NCBI GenBank assembly: GCA_937891465.1
Contig: CALAHF010000138.1
Span: 1-64,000 of the forward strand
Direction of reading: 5' to 3'
DNA from: an uncultured Verrucomicrobiales bacterium
GTDB lineage: Bacteria > Verrucomicrobiota > Verrucomicrobiia > Verrucomicrobiales > DEV007
DNA: 64,000 bases
Shown here in pieces: positions 34,481-44,211 of the stretch. Numbering within the stretch: the first letter of the stretch is position 1; each line of letters begins with the position of its first letter. The position numbers were made by a program, and so were the translations under genes. The notes under the pieces were generated by a model. That model saw only the letters and a program-made list of their open reading frames with translations, did not search any database and was not told where the DNA came from.

Positions 34481-36838
34481 TCAGTTCGCTTCTTTTTTCG
34501 GCACTTCGGTCGTATCGCGCTTGGTGACTTTCGAAATGTGAACCGGCTTGCCGGTGCGCTCGATTGCGATCAAATCCTGCATTACGGCAACGGTCTGACG
34601 CTCGTATGGATCAAAACCGTGTGGGTATTTCAGGGCTTCAACTTCAGGATCTTTTTCCTTTTTCTTGCCGGTTGTCATACCGCTGAGGTCTTCGCTGGAA
34701 AGGTCGGTTTTGAGGGTTCTTTCCTTCTCGTGAACGTTGTCCTGAGTAAACGTGTAAATGGTGTAGAGCTCTTTTTCGTCTTCCCGCTCTTTGGCGAAAC
34801 GTTCGATCCGCTCTTTCTTTCGATCGTTACGGCGAGCTTCCAGTTCAGCGGTTTCGGCATTCCGTTTTTCGCGATTCAGAGTGAACGTGTTGTCGTCGAT
34901 TCGCTCTTGGGTGCGCTCGGTGTCTTCAAGGATGTATTTGAATTCCTGGTCATCCGCAATCCTGGCATCAACGCCGACTTGAAGCTGATCATGTGGCAAT
35001 TCAATGCGTGAATAGGGCTCGAAAGTCGCAGGATCAATTGGCTTTGCGACAAGCGCATTTGGCAAAGCTCCTTCGCCGATATCCAAGACGTCATTCGTCG
35101 ATGGGAGGCGAACTTCAGGAACCACTCCGTCGAGCTGTGTCGAGTAACCATTGATCCGGAAGAAGGTCTGAATCGTGAGTTTCAAGGCACCGTTCTGGTT
35201 GGCGTTGCCGCGACCGAGAGGAATCATGAAGTTGTTTTTCGTATAAACGGGGCGGAGCTGCTGGACGGTTCCTTTTCCGAACGAGGATTTTTCGCCGACG
35301 ATCACCGCACGGTTGTAATCCTGAAGCGCTGCCGCAAAAATTTCAGATGCCGAAGCGGACGAACGATTGGTAAGAACGATCATTGGGCCTTTGTAAATCG
35401 CATCGCGGTTTCGTGACGCTTTAAAATCTTTCTGACCGCGCCAGTCCTGAGACTGAACGACTGGACCACGGGGAATGAACAGCCCGGTCATGTTGACGGC
35501 TTCTTCGAGTGAACCACCGCCGTTGTCACGAAGGTCAACGACCAATCCGTCGATGCCCTCTGCCATGAGTCGGGTGAGCAAGCGCTGAACGTCAACGGTT
35601 GTGCTGGTCGACTTTCCGCCGCCACCGCCCATATCGGCATAGAATGAAAGAAGATCAATCCAACCGATCTTCTGCTCTTTGCCTGTAGGATCTTTCGTGA
35701 TGATGAGATCCGCCGTAGCTAGGCTGTCTTTCAGATCAACCTGATCACGAACGATTTGAATCACTTTCGAGCCATCGGGAGAATCTTCGGGGCGTACTTT
35801 GAGACGAACGATACTGCCTTTTTCGCCACGAATCAGATCAACGATCTTGTCCAACTTCATCGGAATGACGTCAATCATCTCGCCTTCGTCACCTTGGCCA
35901 ACACCAACAACTTTGTCTTTCACCTGAAGTTCGCCGTTCTTGAATGCCGGACCCCCGACAACCAATCCCTGAATCGAAGCACTGCCATCTTCTTCAAGCT
36001 GAAGCATGGCACCGATTCCGGTAAGCTTTTTACTCATTCCGATGACGAAGTTGTCGTACTGGCTCTGAGAAAAGTATTCTGAGTGCGGATCGTAGGCCCG
36101 CGAGATTGACTTCACGAACATGACGGCAACGTCTTCGGTCGTGTTTTCATTCACGCTCTCGAGAATTCGGTCGTAGCGCTCTTTGATGACCTGCTCTGCA
36201 GTCTTGTCCTTCCAGGAATCTTCAGAATCGTCGCGTGGCTTCAGACCTTTTTCCTCACGCTCTTTTTTCATTCGCTCGATAGCCTCGCGACGCATGACTT
36301 CCTGGAGCAAATCACCTTCGATCAAATTGCGCCACAGAGCATCAGATTCTTCACCATTCGCCGGCCACTTCATTTCTTTGCGGCTGAGATGAATCACGCG
36401 ATCGGAATCGTAAGTGAAATTATTCTTTTCGAGCAGTTTCTGAGCAAAACCGACGCGGGATTTCACTCGCTCTTCGTAGATCGCGTAAATCTCGGAAGCA
36501 GCCGGGATTTCTTTATTGAGAACCAGTTCGTCGATGTTCGTTGCGAAATCCGCGCGAAATTTATCGACATCTGCCTGAGTAAAATACACCCGGCTAAAAT
36601 CGAGTAATTCGATGTAGATATCGAGAACGCGCTTCGACATGTCGTCATCGAACCCCTGACGAAGGTAATGCTCTTCTTCGAGCATGCGGGTGACGCGCTG
36701 AGCAATTTCGCCGTAATTCGTTGGCTGCTTGACCTGCCCGGAAGCGGAACCATTTGAAACCGTGACAAGAACGACGGCTGCAGTTAATAAGACGAAGTGA
36801 CGGACAGCGGATGACATAGAGGAGAATGATTGAGCCAT
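34481..36838 (-). CDS. prc: tail-specific (carboxy-terminal processing) protease, S41
   Basis: About 785 residues from the ATG at 36838, with a signal peptide (VRHFVLLTAAVVLVTV). Layout of the Prc/Tsp family: N-terminal helical domain (about 45-230), PDZ domain (about 250-330), S41 protease domain, then a C-terminal DUF3340-type domain with many charged residues (RNDRKKERIERFAKERED). Catalytic Ser lies in NRSSASASEIF and Lys in SFGKGTVQQ; DLRDNGGGSLEEA is the S41 oxyanion region. It trims C-termini of periplasmic proteins. An earlier ATG at 36871 would precede the signal peptide by 11 residues. Confidence 0.93.
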   Translation of the reverse strand: MAQSFSSMSSAVRHFVLLTAAVVLVTVSNGSASGQVKQPTNYGEIAQRVTRMLEEEHYLRQGFDDDMSKRVLDIYIELLDFSRVYFTQADVDKFRADFATNIDELVLNKEIPAASEIYAIYEERVKSRVGFAQKLLEKNNFTYDSDRVIHLSRKEMKWPANGEESDALWRNLIEGDLLQEVMRREAIERMKKEREEKGLKPRDDSEDSWKDKTAEQVIKERYDRILESVNENTTEDVAVMFVKSISRAYDPHSEYFSQSQYDNFVIGMSKKLTGIGAMLQLEEDGSASIQGLVVGGPAFKNGELQVKDKVVGVGQGDEGEMIDVIPMKLDKIVDLIRGEKGSIVRLKVRPEDSPDGSKVIQIVRDQVDLKDSLATADLIITKDPTGKEQKIGWIDLLSFYADMGGGGGKSTSTTVDVQRLLTRLMAEGIDGLVVDLRDNGGGSLEEAVNMTGLFIPRGPVVQSQDWRGQKDFKASRNRDAIYKGPMIVLTNRSSASASEIFAAALQDYNRAVIVGEKSSFGKGTVQQLRPVYTKNNFMIPLGRGNANQNGALKLTIQTFFRINGYSTQLDGVVPEVRLPSTNDVLDIGEGALPNALVAKPIDPATFEPYSRIELPHDQLQVGVDARIADDQEFKYILEDTERTQERIDDNTFTLNREKRNAETAELEARRNDRKKERIERFAKEREDEKELYTIYTFTQDNVHEKERTLKTDLSSEDLSGMTTGKKKEKDPEVEALKYPHGFDPYERQTVAVMQDLIAIERTGKPVHISKVTKRDTTEVPKKEAN

Positions 36839-36979
36839 GTAAGTAAAATTTCCGGTGTGTTCGTGTTTCATTGAGGAAGCCCCGGCCGCCGCAATTTATG
36901 GAAGCGGGAGGATACACGAAAGCGCGGACCCTTGAAAGCTAATTGTAATTGTAATAAAAGCGGCACCAAACACGTAAAC

Positions 36980-37930
36980 ATGGGAAAAATTCTAATCATT
37001 CGCGGTGGAGCCCTGGGAGATTTCATTCTGACGCTCCCCGCCATCCAACTTATCAAGAATTCGTTGCCCAAGGCGAAAATCGAAATCCTCGGATATCCCA
37101 ACGTGACTCCCGTTGCTGAATTCTCCGGTCTGGCCGACGCAACCCGTTCGATGGAATACGGACCGCTATCGTTTTTCTTCGCCCCGGGCTCAAAATTGCC
37201 GCAGGAGCTCGTCGACTACTTTTCCGAGTTCGATGTCGTCATCAGCTATCTCTTCGACCCAGACGGATATTTTGAGGCCAATATGCGACGCGCTGGTGTC
37301 GAGACCTATTTCTCCGGGCCGTATAAAATCGATGAGTCGGGTCCTCCCTTCCGACCTGCCGCCGCCCAGCTCGCTGATCCGCTGGAACAACTGGCGCTTT
37401 TTCTCGAAACACCCGCTTTCGAAATCACTGATCCTGAGCCTCCTGTCATTCCTGATTCTGCCGGAGAACGAGTCATCGCGATTCACCCCGGAAGCGGAAG
37501 CCCCTTGAAGAACTGGTCTTACGAAGGGTGGATTGAAGTCGCGGCGCTCATTTTGAAAGAACATCCGAAGTCCCAGTTCTTATTTATCAGCGGAGAAGCC
37601 GAAGATCAAACGATCGAACAATTTCTGGAGCTCGCCAACAACGCGAATCTTCTATTTCGTCATTTGGCACATCCAACGCTTCGAGAGCTATCGGCTGAAC
37701 TCACCGCTGCGGATCTGTTCCTCGGACATGATACGGGAGTCTCGCATTTGGCAGGCGCTTCCGGAGTGCGCTCTATTTTGCTCTTTGGAAAAACCAACCC
37801 TCTAATCTGGGCTCCCCAGAATGAGAATGTTTCGGTGATCGAAGCACCCTCACAAGACCTTTCGAAGATTTCTCCTAAGCGGGTTTGGCGGGAGGTTTGC
37901 GAAGTTTTCCACACGCTTAGTACGGAATAA
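36980..37930 (+). CDS. glycosyltransferase family 9 (heptosyltransferase-like)
   Basis: 316 residues. The start MGKILIIRGGALGDFILTLPAIQLI is the GT9 N-terminal signature (RGGALGDFILTLP). The second Rossmann domain has IHPGSGSPLKNWS and the donor-binding FLGHDTGVSHLAGA motif, where the Asp-Thr-Gly-x-x-H stretch is characteristic. ADP-heptose is the usual donor; acceptor is LPS inner core or another glycan. Divergent from prc, with about 140 bp between. No other LPS gene is adjacent. Confidence 0.9.
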   Translation: MGKILIIRGGALGDFILTLPAIQLIKNSLPKAKIEILGYPNVTPVAEFSGLADATRSMEYGPLSFFFAPGSKLPQELVDYFSEFDVVISYLFDPDGYFEANMRRAGVETYFSGPYKIDESGPPFRPAAAQLADPLEQLALFLETPAFEITDPEPPVIPDSAGERVIAIHPGSGSPLKNWSYEGWIEVAALILKEHPKSQFLFISGEAEDQTIEQFLELANNANLLFRHLAHPTLRELSAELTAADLFLGHDTGVSHLAGASGVRSILLFGKTNPLIWAPQNENVSVIEAPSQDLSKISPKRVWREVCEVFHTLSTE

Positions 37931-38113
37931 GATCTTACAGAGGAAAATTACTATTATTATTATGCCTGTGCAAAACTCGACGTCAACTTTGTAACTCTAT
38001 GGTTTTTAAATTGTAGCTTCCGAAATAGTGGTGTTGGTAACAAGCCTCACAATCCTTTAGAACTCCATTTTCCTGTGAACAAAAATAGTTTTCCCAGAGT
38101 AATTCATCACTTT

Positions 38114-38821
38114 TCACAAGTTCTTCGCAGCCTCCTCGTCCTTCAGCCAGAGCTGATTTTTCATCGCATCTGATGCCGCTGCGATTTGGGCTTCCTTTTT
38201 ACTGGGACCTGATCCTTTTCCAAGAAAGTTGGAATTCCAGCTGACTTCCGAAATAAAGCTTTTCTGATGATCGGGGCCTTCCTGCGACGTTATCCGATAC
38301 GAAGGACTGTTCGGGGAAATCGCCTGGAGAAGCTCTTGAAGTTGTCCTTTTGGATTCACCTCTTCCGGCTCATCGGTGATTGCTTTGATGAACTGTGAGA
38401 ATTTCCCAAGGAGACAGTCCCGGGCGGCGTCATATCCGCCATCAAGAAAAATGGCGCCAAAAAGCGCTTCGAATGCATCCGCGAGATTTGAGGGACGATT
38501 GCGGCCGCCGGAAGATTCTTCGCCTTTTCCTAAAAGAAGGTAGCTGCCGAGATCGATGGATTTGGCATAGCTTTTCAATCCCGTTCGTGAAACCAGTCGG
38601 CTCCGAAGCTTTGTCAGCGGGCCTTCTCCGAAATCCGGGAAATGAAGAAACAACTCGTTCGTGAGGATCAGCTGAATCACCGCATCGCCGAGATATTCGA
38701 GCCGTTGATTGTCGAAATGTGGCTTCCGAGTTTCGTAGGCGAGGCTGGGGTGCGTCAGAGCTTCTGCGAGGAGCAGAGAATTCGTAAACTTATAGCCAAT
38801 TTTTTCTTCAAGCGATTCCAT
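38114..38821 (-). CDS. rnc: ribonuclease III
   Basis: Double-strand-specific endonuclease for rRNA and mRNA processing. 235 residues: RNase III domain (about 1-150) with signature NQRLEYLGDAV (catalytic Glu42 and Asp46) and the second acidic pair in LADAFEALFGAIFLD; dsRNA-binding domain (about 160-230) with KKEAQIAAASDAM. The ATG at 38821 is preferred to a GTG at 38836. It is 25 bp downstream of tRNA-His on the same strand. The region 37931-38113 is without a gene. Confidence 0.95.
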   Translation of the reverse strand: MESLEEKIGYKFTNSLLLAEALTHPSLAYETRKPHFDNQRLEYLGDAVIQLILTNELFLHFPDFGEGPLTKLRSRLVSRTGLKSYAKSIDLGSYLLLGKGEESSGGRNRPSNLADAFEALFGAIFLDGGYDAARDCLLGKFSQFIKAITDEPEEVNPKGQLQELLQAISPNSPSYRITSQEGPDHQKSFISEVSWNSNFLGKGSGPSKKEAQIAAASDAMKNQLWLKDEEAAKNL

Positions 38822-38846
38822 TCCTTCAGTTAGCACAGAAGGGAGA

Positions 38847-38922
38847 TGGGGTGGCTGACGGGATTTGAACCCGCGACAACCGGTACCACAAACCGGGGCT
38901 CTACCCCTGAGCTACAGCCACC
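38847..38922 (-). tRNA. tRNA-His (anticodon GTG)
   Basis: Cloverleaf on the minus strand: acceptor GGTGGCT with AGCCACC, D-arm TAGCTCAGGGGTAGAG, anticodon stem CCGGT/ACCGG around loop TTGTGGT (GTG), T-arm GCGGGTTCAAATCCCGT. The extra 5' G opposite C73 is the histidine identity feature. A CCA end is encoded (38847-38849). The length is 76 nt including CCA. Confidence 0.97.
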
Positions 38923-39036
38923 ATCTATTCCCTGCAGCGAATTGTGCAGGGCAGGAAAGTAGGACAGGGTTTTCCGTTTTCCAGTCGAAAATCAGCCGAA
39001 TTTGCAAAAAATCGCACCCGCCCGAAAGTGACTCCA

Positions 39037-39591
39037 ATGTCCGAAAATTCACCACCACCCATTTCATCCGATTGGAAACCCGTTGCATTCAAAGAATGGC
39101 AGGTTGTCTGCGAAGCACTTGCCAGCGGCGAACAAAGTTTGATTTTGCGAAAAGGCGGCATTTCCGAAGGCAAACACGGCTTCCAATGGATCCACGATAA
39201 GTTCTTCATGTTTCCGTCTTACTTTCATGAGCAGCTCGATCAGGTGAAGCCCATGCCGGATGGATCAGACCGAGTGTTGAAAAATCCACCCGCTCCAAAA
39301 TCAGGAACCGAGGACGATGCTAAAGAACTCGATTTCGGAATCTACTGCGAAACAATCGAAACCGGCCGACTCACCAAGTGGGAAGATATCCAGGCTCTCG
39401 ACTCTGAGCACATCTGGAAAGAGGACATTATTCGCGAACGATTTGAGTGGGGCGACGAGTTCGGGATCAGTTTTGCCCGCGTCAACGTCTGGACCTTGCC
39501 GAAGCCGGTTATTCTCACTGATCGCAAAGGATTTGGTGGCTGCCGGTCATGGATTGGATTCCCTTCAGACGAGGTTTTTCCGCAACTTTGA
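39037..39591 (+). CDS. DUF1802 family protein
   Basis: 184 residues. FKEWQVVCEALASGEQSLILRKGGI followed by a HDKFFMFPSYFHEQ segment is the DUF1802 signature. This family occurs in cyanobacteria, Planctomycetes and Verrucomicrobiota and has no established biochemical function. The ATG at 39037 (MSENSPPPI) is chosen over upstream in-frame codons that would run into the tRNA promoter region. Divergent from tRNA-His. Confidence 0.8.
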   Translation: MSENSPPPISSDWKPVAFKEWQVVCEALASGEQSLILRKGGISEGKHGFQWIHDKFFMFPSYFHEQLDQVKPMPDGSDRVLKNPPAPKSGTEDDAKELDFGIYCETIETGRLTKWEDIQALDSEHIWKEDIIRERFEWGDEFGISFARVNVWTLPKPVILTDRKGFGGCRSWIGFPSDEVFPQL

Positions 39592-39902
39592 TTCAGAACA
39601 GCCGAAAAAACCGGTAGGTAACCTTACTGAAAGCTATCAAAAATTAAAATTCCCAAGTGAGCGGTTTTCTGGGAAATCGAAATTAAGCCCGAGTTTATTT
39701 AAGGTTCACGTAACAGATAACTCCCTAAAGGCGAGGTATATCAGTGCGCTACGGCCACATTTTACGGAAATATTAAATTTGGAAAATTTACGAATCAATA
39801 GGGTTGGGTCATCGAACAGACCCTGTTGATTCGGGAAACCTTGTTGAAGGATTGACAGGGGGTTTTGAATTCTTCATTCTGTCTGAAACCCGCACGAACT
39901 CC
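39592..39902. other. 311-bp spacer, nothing but repeat copy 5
   Basis: Apart from the 43-bp repeat at 39791-39833 no gene, RNA or clear terminator is visible. The 39600-39790 part is A/T-richer than the surroundings. Confidence 0.6.
39791..39833 (+). repeat. 43-bp two-unit hairpin repeat, copy 5 (inverted-core form)
   Basis: Flank CGAATCA, core ATAGGGT, flank TGGGTC, AT linker, flank CGAACAG, core ACCCTGT, flank TGATTCG. Stem 14 bp with one G-T. It lies 69 bp before the FHA gene, same orientation. Confidence 0.88.
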
Positions 39903-40379
39903 ATGAAACACGGCCTAAAAATCACCTTCCCGGATGGGAAAGATCATCACTTTTTGCTCAGCGCAAAATCGATTTCTATTGGCCGTGGGAAAGAAAACGG
40001 GATCGTGATTCCCTGCAACAGGGTCTCGACGAAACACTGCGAACTTCGCCGCAAAGCCCCTAACGGAACTAGCTTTGAAATCATCGATTTGGGTTCGACG
40101 AACGGAACCATCTTGAACGACGAAGCCGTCGAATCTGAACATGCCCGCGAATTGCGTGACGGCGATACCCTCATGATTGGGCTCGATTTAAAAGCGAGTT
40201 TCTATTCTCTCGAAGAAGTCGGTGTTTCGAAAGTTGTCGAAAAACCCTCGATTTCAGAAGTCGCCGGCGCGGTGACGGTCCGGCTCAAGGAAATTCAAAA
40301 ACCCCGACCTGAACCGGCGATTAATCCGGTTGCTGCTGCGGTTGCCCGGGCAGAAAATGGCGCGGTGAAGACGTCGTAG
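39903..40379 (+). CDS. FHA domain protein
   Basis: 158 residues. A single forkhead-associated domain (about 5-100) with SIGRGKENGIVIP, the phosphothreonine-binding Ser in RVSTKHCELR and the STNGTILND loop. It should bind phosphothreonine peptides and act in signalling with Ser/Thr kinases. The C-terminal third is Pro/Ala-rich and disordered. The ATG at 39903 is used because a longer reading starts inside the repeat. ileS follows after about 85 bp. Confidence 0.9.
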   Translation: MKHGLKITFPDGKDHHFLLSAKSISIGRGKENGIVIPCNRVSTKHCELRRKAPNGTSFEIIDLGSTNGTILNDEAVESEHARELRDGDTLMIGLDLKASFYSLEEVGVSKVVEKPSISEVAGAVTVRLKEIQKPRPEPAINPVAAAVARAENGAVKTS

Positions 40380-40465
40380 AACTCTCCGATTTTGAGGTCT
40401 TTTCCTGCTGTTGAATCGGTGTCGCTCGGTGCTACTTTCCCGCGCCTATCAAAGGGCGATTTAAA

Positions 40466-43198
40466 ATGAGCGATTCCAAAAGCTACAAAGACACTCTGAA
40501 CCTGCCTTCAACGGATTTTCCGATGCGGGGAGATCTTGTTAAAAATGAGCCTACCCGGCTTGAAAAGTGGGAGTCGCAGAACATTTACCAGCAAATTGTG
40601 GACAAACGGAAAGCAGACGGCTCTCCGAAATTCATCCTTCATGATGGCCCTCCGTTTGCGAATGGCGACGTCCACATGGGAACGGCGCTGAACAAAGTGC
40701 TCAAGGATTTGGTGCTGAAATCGAAGTCGATGGCCGGTTTTCATTGTCCGTTTATTCCCGGTTGGGATTGTCATGGTTTGCCGATCGAATTCAAAGTCGT
40801 CAGCGAAAATCAGAATTTGGAGAAAGCGGAAATTCGCACGGCTTCGGAGAAATTTGCTCGCGGATTCATCGATATCCAGCGGAAATCATTTCGCCGTCTC
40901 GGGGTGTTTGCTGATTGGGAAAACCCGTATCTGACGCTCGCTCCGGAATACGAAGCGGACATCATCCGCGTATTCGCAACGCTCGTCGACAAAGGCCTCG
41001 TTTATCAAAGCGAAAAGCCAGTTCAATGGAGCTACGGCGCACAAACCGCTCTTGCTGAGGCAGAAGTGGAATACGAAGACCGGAAAGATCCGGCGATCTT
41101 TGTGAAATTTCCTGTGGTAACCGGCGATCTCGCTGGAAAGACGTCGATGGTGATCTGGACGACGACTCCGTGGACACTTCCTGCGAATCTCGGCATCGCG
41201 CTGCATCCCCGTTTCACCTATGTTCGCGGCGAATTCACGAAAACGACCGATGAAGAAACGATCGTCGAAAATCTCGTTCTCGTGAAAGAGTTGGTCGATA
41301 AATTCGGTGAGAAAACCGGATTCAAACCAACTGGTGAACTGGTGGAATTTGTTGGAACTGATCTCGAAGGTGAAGAAGCCCAGCATCCGTTTTTGGATCG
41401 CACGTCACGAATCATCCTCGCAGATTTTGTTACGACTGAAACCGGAACCGGTGCGGTTCACATTGCGCCCGGTCACGGTGCGGATGACTACATGGCTGGT
41501 CAGCAAAACAATCTCGGACTGCTTTCTCCGGTCGATGACGAGGGTAAATTCACCGATGAAGTGGGTGTAGATGACTTGATCGGCGTTCAGGTTTTCGAAG
41601 GCAATTTCAAGGTGATGCGAATCCTGAAGGATTCCGGTCACATGCTTGGCAAAGAAAACTACAAGCACAGCTATCCGCATTGCTGGCGCTCGAAAACGCC
41701 GATTATTTTCCGCTCGGTGCCGCAGTTTTTCATCCGGATTGATGACATGCGCAAAACCGCGCTGAAAGAAATCGATCAAGTTTCATGGTTGCCGCATTGG
41801 GGCCGCAATCGCATCCACGGCACCGTTGAATCACGCCCGGATTGGTGCATCTCCCGCCAGCGGACCTGGGGTGTCCCGCTTCCAGTTTTCTATGATGCCG
41901 AAACTGGCGAGCCGAATATCGATGCGGACGTTGCTCGCAAGGTGGCGGAAAAAATCGAGACCGGCGGCACGAATTTGTGGTTCGAGCACGACGATGCGTG
42001 GTGGGCGAACGAAGTGGGTCTTCCTGAAGGCACCACTCGTTGCACCGATACGCTCGATGTCTGGATCGATTCGGGTTCAAGCCACGTTGCCGTTTTGGAT
42101 CGCCACGAAGAACTCAGCACGCCGGCCGATTTGTATCTCGAAGCAACCGATCAGCACCGCGGATGGTTCCAAAGCTCGCTGATGCTTAGCGTCGGTGTGC
42201 GCGACAAAGCACCTTATAAAACGGTGATGACTCACGGGTTTGTGGTCGACAAAGATAAGAAAAAAATCTCGAAGTCTGACGCCGCTAAGTCCGGAAAGCC
42301 GACTGATGCGGCCCACTTTTACAACAAATACGGCGCTGATATTTTGCGTCTCTGGGTGAGTTCGGTTGATTGGCAAAACGAGGTTCCATTTGGCGAAGAT
42401 CTCTTCAAACAAACTGCTGAGCCATACCGTCGTTTCCGTAACATCCTGCGGATTTTGCTCGCGAATCTGAATGATTTCGACGTCGAAAAAGACGCTGTTT
42501 CAGATGAAGATTTCACTTTGCTGGATCGCTGGATTTTGGAACGGCTCAATCGAGTCGTCACCGAATGTCGCGAGGGTTACGAAGCGTTCGAATTCCGTAA
42601 GGTTTTCAATACGCTGAACCAGTTCTGCGCCGTCGATCTTAGTGCGCTCTACATCGATATCACGAAAGACCGGATGTATTGCGACAAGGTGGATTCCACT
42701 CGGCGTCGCGCCACGCAGACCGCTATTCATCGTGTGTTCGATTCGCTCGTGAAAACCATCGCGCCGATCCTTGCGTTCACCGCCGAGGAAGCCTGGGAAT
42801 TTGCTGGAAACACCAGTTCAATTCACCTCGAGCTTTTTCCAGAAGCCGATCCCACTTTCGCCGGCGACAACGCAACCAAACTCGTCGAAGAACTCACGAA
42901 GTTGCGTGATTTGGCCCAGATTCAAATCGATGCCTCCGTTAAAGACGAGCAATTCAAGAAGCGCGAGCAAGCCGCCGTGACTTTCGCGATGCCCGCCGAA
43001 CATCCGGTCCGCGACGTCTTGGAAAACCAGGCAGACGAAGCCCTCGAATTCCTCATGGTTTCCCGAATTGGACTCGGCGATGCCGCCGATGAACTCACCG
43101 CAACATCATCAGCGACCGACTTAGGCGAATGCCCACGTTGCCGACGCTCGATCCTGGAAAGTGGTGAGCTTTGCGCGCGTTGCTCGGAAGCGATGTGA
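40466..43198 (+). CDS. ileS: isoleucyl-tRNA synthetase
   Basis: Class I aminoacyl-tRNA synthetase, 910 residues. HIGH-type motif HMGT at 70-73 after GPPFANGDV; KMSKS-type motif ISKS near residue 600 (KKKISKSDAAKSG). The editing (CP1) domain lies between, including HIAPGHGADDY. The C-terminal zinc-binding CPRC and CARC pairs are the bacterial IleRS ending. GWDCHGLPIE is the isoleucyl-specific catalytic-site signature. Confidence 0.97.
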   Translation: MSDSKSYKDTLNLPSTDFPMRGDLVKNEPTRLEKWESQNIYQQIVDKRKADGSPKFILHDGPPFANGDVHMGTALNKVLKDLVLKSKSMAGFHCPFIPGWDCHGLPIEFKVVSENQNLEKAEIRTASEKFARGFIDIQRKSFRRLGVFADWENPYLTLAPEYEADIIRVFATLVDKGLVYQSEKPVQWSYGAQTALAEAEVEYEDRKDPAIFVKFPVVTGDLAGKTSMVIWTTTPWTLPANLGIALHPRFTYVRGEFTKTTDEETIVENLVLVKELVDKFGEKTGFKPTGELVEFVGTDLEGEEAQHPFLDRTSRIILADFVTTETGTGAVHIAPGHGADDYMAGQQNNLGLLSPVDDEGKFTDEVGVDDLIGVQVFEGNFKVMRILKDSGHMLGKENYKHSYPHCWRSKTPIIFRSVPQFFIRIDDMRKTALKEIDQVSWLPHWGRNRIHGTVESRPDWCISRQRTWGVPLPVFYDAETGEPNIDADVARKVAEKIETGGTNLWFEHDDAWWANEVGLPEGTTRCTDTLDVWIDSGSSHVAVLDRHEELSTPADLYLEATDQHRGWFQSSLMLSVGVRDKAPYKTVMTHGFVVDKDKKKISKSDAAKSGKPTDAAHFYNKYGADILRLWVSSVDWQNEVPFGEDLFKQTAEPYRRFRNILRILLANLNDFDVEKDAVSDEDFTLLDRWILERLNRVVTECREGYEAFEFRKVFNTLNQFCAVDLSALYIDITKDRMYCDKVDSTRRRATQTAIHRVFDSLVKTIAPILAFTAEEAWEFAGNTSSIHLELFPEADPTFAGDNATKLVEELTKLRDLAQIQIDASVKDEQFKKREQAAVTFAMPAEHPVRDVLENQADEALEFLMVSRIGLGDAADELTATSSATDLGECPRCRRSILESGELCARCSEAM

Positions 43199-43330
43199 GT
43201 TTGAAATGAATATATTTTAGTTGATCGGAATTTGCTTTTTATCAGAGCGGCGTTCTGGACAGGTGTGAGGGGTGCAATTTTTCTTTTCAAAGAAGAAGAA
43301 AACCCTGAAGCTGCCCCGTAAAAACTAACG

Positions 43331-44181
43331 ATGCCAATCAACCAAAAAACGGCCATCCAAATGGCCAAAGCCAGCCAGTGTGTTTACACATTTAGCGAGA
43401 GCGAGAAGAAGGAACGCCTCAAATTCAGTGGAAAAATGCCGCTGCGCGCCGAGAAGATCGAGGACGACAGTCGCTTCCCTACTTCTTTTGCGGGTATCAT
43501 CTAATATTCTGATTACATCGTCGTCTCCTTTCAGGGAACTATCACTGACAAAGGAACATCGACGGATTTTGGACGTTTTGGAACCTACCGGCTGGACAGT
43601 CTCATCGACTGGATCCAGAATTTTCGTCTAAAGCAATTGAAGACCAAGGAAACGTCGCTTCCCGGTCTGGTCCATGAAGGATTTTATCGGCAGTTCAAAC
43701 TGATTGCGGAGAAAGTTGTCGATGCGTTGCCAAGTGGCTGAAAGATAGAGGCTTTCCCATTCACGAAGTCTACACATTTGCAGCGCCACGGGGAGCCGAC
43801 GTCAATTTTCAGCGCGGCATCCGGTTCCCGGTCTACCGAGTCGAATTCGGAGACGATATCGTGCATCATGTCCCACCTACTTTTGCCAATGGCAGCCCGA
43901 TCGCCAACGGCTTGGGAACAATAAGTGGGTTCTTCAAACTGCCCGCTGTGCTGGTGGCACTTCAGAATCTGATCAAACAGCAGGAAAAATCCACCTTTGT
44001 CAGCGTGGGGCGATTGACGTATCGGCGCGAGGACGGAACGCTTATGGTCGACATGGAGCATTCAGAAGAGCGCAAGCCGTTCAACCAGCGGAAATTGTCG
44101 CTTCCGTGGGCAAAAAACAGTTGGGTCGAGCACCACTATTTGAATCACTATATCAGTATGTTTGGCTCAGGAGATGTTTGA
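43331..44181 (+). pseudogene. class 3 lipase gene, nonsense plus internal deletion
   Basis: Reading from the ATG at 43331 gives MPINQKTAIQMAKASQCVYTF, then a TAA at codon 58 (43502-43504). The same frame continues with a lipase-class-3 region (YIVVSFQGT, DWIQNF) to the TGA at 43739. In another frame the family continuation WLKDRGFPIHEVYTFAAPRGADVNFQ picks up near 43733, so an internal deletion has removed the segment that should contain the GHSLGGA nucleophile. DDIVHHVPP with the catalytic His is still present. With the nucleophile gone, two frame breaks and a nonsense codon, the gene is dead. Confidence 0.8.
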
Positions 44182-44211
44182 ATTGGCAATTAGTCTCACT
44201 AACGCTTCGCA

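Noticed and set aside
37931-38113. ATTATTATTAT microsatellite and a possible small gene between the GT9 gene and rnc
   Set aside because: No start-stop frame with protein-like composition; the repeat is only a few units.
38930-38951. Small CCCTGCA/TGCAGGG hairpin just upstream of tRNA-His
   Set aside because: Only a 7-bp stem with no T-run on either strand; too short to call a regulatory site or terminator.
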